A DNA stretch of 43,922 nt, from positions 1-43,922 of the forward strand of contig JAKSYS010000523.1 in NCBI GenBank assembly GCA_022925895.1. The letters run 5' to 3'. The notes under the pieces are model-generated. The model had not been told where the DNA came from. It worked only from the letters and a program-made list of their open reading frames with translations, and made no database searches. The position numbers and the translations under genes were made by a program. This document shows, in pieces, positions 41,991-43,922 of this stretch (position 1 is its first letter; each line of letters opens with the position of its first letter). Source of the DNA: Fragilaria crotonensis (taxonomy: Eukaryota; Bacillariophyta; Fragilariophyceae; Fragilariales; Fragilariaceae).

Positions 41991-42484
41991 AGGCTATGAG
42001 AAATGAGAAGGTGGAGGCCATCCGCGCTTCGACGTCACGCACATTATCGTTGTACTTATGAGAATAATGATGGCTTGTCACAACTCACTACTCACAACAC
42101 TTCAAGAGGACATAGTATCATGATTCATAATAATGTGTCTCTCCACGTGACACTAAGAGGCTATGAGAAGGTGGAGGCCATCCGCGCTTCGACTTCACGC
42201 ACATTACCAGATCGTTGTACATGTACATATGAGAATCATGATGGATGATGGCTTGTCACAACTCACAACTCACAACACTTCAAGAGGACATAATATCATG
42301 ATTCAATGTGTCACTCTCCACGTGACTCTAAGAGGCTATGAGAAGGTGGAGGCCATCCGCGCTTCGACGTCACGCACATTACCAGATCGTTGTACAAGTA
42401 CATACGAGAATAATGATGGCTTGTCACAACTCACAACTCACAACACTTCAAGAGGACATCATATCATGATCACTCCACGTGACA
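41991..42484. repeat. Tandem array, three copies of about 167-175 bp
   Basis: Copies begin AGGCTATGAG at 41991, 42158 and 42333. Each contains GGTGGAGGCCATCCGCGCTT, GATGGCTTGTCACAACTCAC and CAACACTTCAAGAGGACAT, and ends with CACGTGAC. Copies differ by small indels (e.g. CCAGA before TCGTTGTAC). No coding sense. Confidence 0.93.
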
Positions 42485-42497
42485 CTCATATTCTCCA

Positions 42498-42531
42498 TAC
42501 TGTAGTACTGTAGTACTGTAGTACTGTAGTA
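42498..42531. repeat. 8-bp microsatellite (TACTGTAG)n
   Basis: About four copies; each unit junction creates AGTACT, the same GTAC core seen in other spacers. Confidence 0.9.
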
Positions 42532-42553
42532 ACCTCACAAGGACCTCAAATGG

Positions 42554-42581
42554 GGTCGAAGTTCGAAGTTCGAAGTTCGAA
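42554..42581. repeat. 7-bp microsatellite (GTTCGAA)n
   Basis: Three full copies (42561-42581) and a partial GTCGAA before them. It resembles a tRNA T-loop sequence by chance only; no tRNA fold surrounds it. Confidence 0.9.
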
Positions 42582-43472
42582 TCATCACGCAACAAAAGCG
42601 ATTAGTTTTTGCTCATCAATGACGAAACGAAATCTCGTATCAACCTTTTTCAATACAAACGCTAAATTGATTGCAGTCCTCCGCGATGTGCTGAAGTCTC
42701 GCGCAAAAAGGAAATGCTCTCTGGACTCTGGAGTACTCGAGTTCTACTATCGTAAGCAGGAGTCATTTCCAAAACTGTCGTCTGGCTCTGAAACGTGTGC
42801 GTTCATTTCGTTTGTACAGCGGTACGCAGTATATCATCGATCATACATTCACCTCAAGCCTACCCAATGACTCCCTCCTCCTTTTGCAGCATATGCTTCC
42901 GAAGAATAAACATCTTGTAACGAAGAACGCCTACATATCGACGGCCTTCTCAGGATCGCGACTGCGTGGTCGGACCTCCTCTAGGAGAAACAACAGAGAC
43001 ACCAAAGGATTACTCCTGAGCACAATAGACGATTCTCGGCTGTTGCTCGCAGCTTTCAACCGTGACAATCCTACCAAAACGGAGCCTCATACGAGACAGG
43101 ACGGATCACTTTCAAGACTTTCAGTGGTGGGTACGGCGAAATGTCGGTCGAGATCCTTATGCAGATTGTTGGCTTTCTAAACAAGGCGCTTGAAAAATCT
43201 ACTAGTATCACCAAGAGAGCATTTTTGTTTCTTTGCAGGATTCAGTCCTACACCAAACGATTGTTGATAACACAGTCCTCATACAGAAGAACCATTTTTC
43301 GAAACATTAACAAAGATGTCTTAAATTGAGTTATTTGGTAAATCATCGCATCATTTCCTGTGGCGATGTTGAGAAACGTTCAATTTGAGCTGGCTTTGAA
43401 TAATAGAATATGTATTCAGGATTCTTATATCGCCACGACCGTGCTGCTGTGAAGTGGGTTTTGCAAAGCGAG
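42582..43472. other. Region with weak open frames upstream of the HSF 3' end
   Basis: Plus-strand open frames (about 42550-42870 and 42797-43180) overlap in different frames; pieces such as SSMTKRNLVSTFFNTNAKLI do not match any family I know. Could be an intron-containing gene or non-coding; not supported as either. Confidence 0.3.
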
Positions 43473-43922
43473 TCAATGGTCACCACTGACGCTCGCACAA
43501 CTTCCTAGTTGGCGCGGTTTCTTCTTGATGCGCCGCATGCCACTGGAAAGAGCGGGATTATCGCGAATGAAAAGCTCGTGTCTGTATAGGCCCCTGGCAA
43601 ACCCCTTCCCTCCGACACGTTTAAAATTATAGAGGTTGAGCTGCCTCTGAAAACTTGCGAAACATTTCATCTTGGGAAAGAAGGTTGGAAGAATGGTTTC
43701 TTCAAAGAAGGTCTGGTTCTTGATTTGGAAGGTCCTACCGTCGGGAAGAAATTCAGCAATGTCCGCGTGGCGGCCGTTGAATTCCAACTCAGCGAGGGCT
43801 CGATGAAGTACCATAGGAAACGTTTCGGAGCCACCGATAACTGGAATCTGATCTTCCTCGTGCTGTGAGAATGGTCTTGCGCGCTCTGCCGCCTGTGCAG
43901 CGGATAAAGAGTGCGCTTGTTG
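43473..43922 (-). CDS. Heat shock transcription factor, DNA-binding domain, 5' part outside the window
   Basis: The frame is open to the right edge, so the N terminus is missing. It reads GGSETFPMVLHRALAELEFN, GRHADIAEFLPDGRTFQI, FFEETILPTFFPKMKCFASF, QRQLNLYNFKRVGGKGFARG and LYRHELFIRDNP, the complete HSF winged-helix domain, with FxRQLNLYxF as the DNA-recognition helix. Only about 25 residues follow the domain (GMRRIKKKPRQLGSCASVSG), including a basic patch, and the stop is at 43473; no heptad-repeat trimerisation region is visible after it. HSF genes with short tails are common in diatoms. It would bind heat-shock-element-like nGAAn sites in the nucleus; its own regulation cannot be seen. 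Confidence 0.92.
   Translation of the reverse strand, partial: QQAHSLSAAQAAERARPFSQHEEDQIPVIGGSETFPMVLHRALAELEFNGRHADIAEFLPDGRTFQIKNQTFFEETILPTFFPKMKCFASFQRQLNLYNFKRVGGKGFARGLYRHELFIRDNPALSSGMRRIKKKPRQLGSCASVSGDH

Noticed and set aside
42554-42590. GTTCGAATC resembling a tRNA T-loop
   Set aside because: It is part of a 7-bp microsatellite and has no cloverleaf around it.

Overview
The window is nuclear DNA of a photosynthetic stramenopile, most probably a diatom. Its genes carry short GT-AG introns, one transporter opens with a signal peptide followed by an ASAFAP-like plastid-targeting site, and the right edge holds a heat-shock-factor gene of the kind diatoms have in large numbers. I cannot name the species.

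Positions 1-15000 are a compact gene-rich block: a bestrophin-like channel, a two-exon histidine phosphatase, a complete USP5/UBP14-type deubiquitinase, a plastid-targeted MFS transporter, an EF-hand protein, a MAK11/PAK1IP1-type WD40 ribosome-assembly factor, and an unusual protein with an RS-rich tract in front of a GT14-like glycosyltransferase domain. These genes are mostly intact and 80-1000 bp apart. Several of the spacers are rich in GTAC-centred palindromes.

Positions 15000-36000 are an accessory region built from mobile elements. A DIRS-like tyrosine-recombinase retrotransposon (minus strand, about 15.4-22.3 kb; gag, RT-RNase H and recombinase regions) was hit by a 5'-truncated non-LTR retrotransposon (15553-17996). 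That insertion left a 16-bp target-site duplication and split the recombinase gene just before its catalytic tyrosine; joining the duplication copies restores the recombinase frame. Next come a decayed copy of an unrecognised protein family (22.8-24.2 kb), then a large decayed transposon (about 26.4-34.3 kb). It encodes a GNAT plus Ulp1-like cysteine-protease protein on the plus strand, convergent with a C2H2-finger DDE-type transposase on the minus strand. A small broken minus-strand gene and a Harbinger transposase remnant follow.

Positions 36000-43922 hold an unrecognised ORF with a four-copy tandem array of about 175 bp directly upstream, a much better preserved member of the same unrecognised family (38.7-40.4 kb), a second long tandem array (42.0-42.5 kb), and the 3' part of an HSF gene running off the right edge.

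The genes do not form a pathway. The coherent stories are the nested retrotransposon insertion, the transposon pairing an acetyltransferase/SUMO-protease-like protein with a transposase, and the paired copies of one unknown family. All assignments come from reading motifs; no database search was run.
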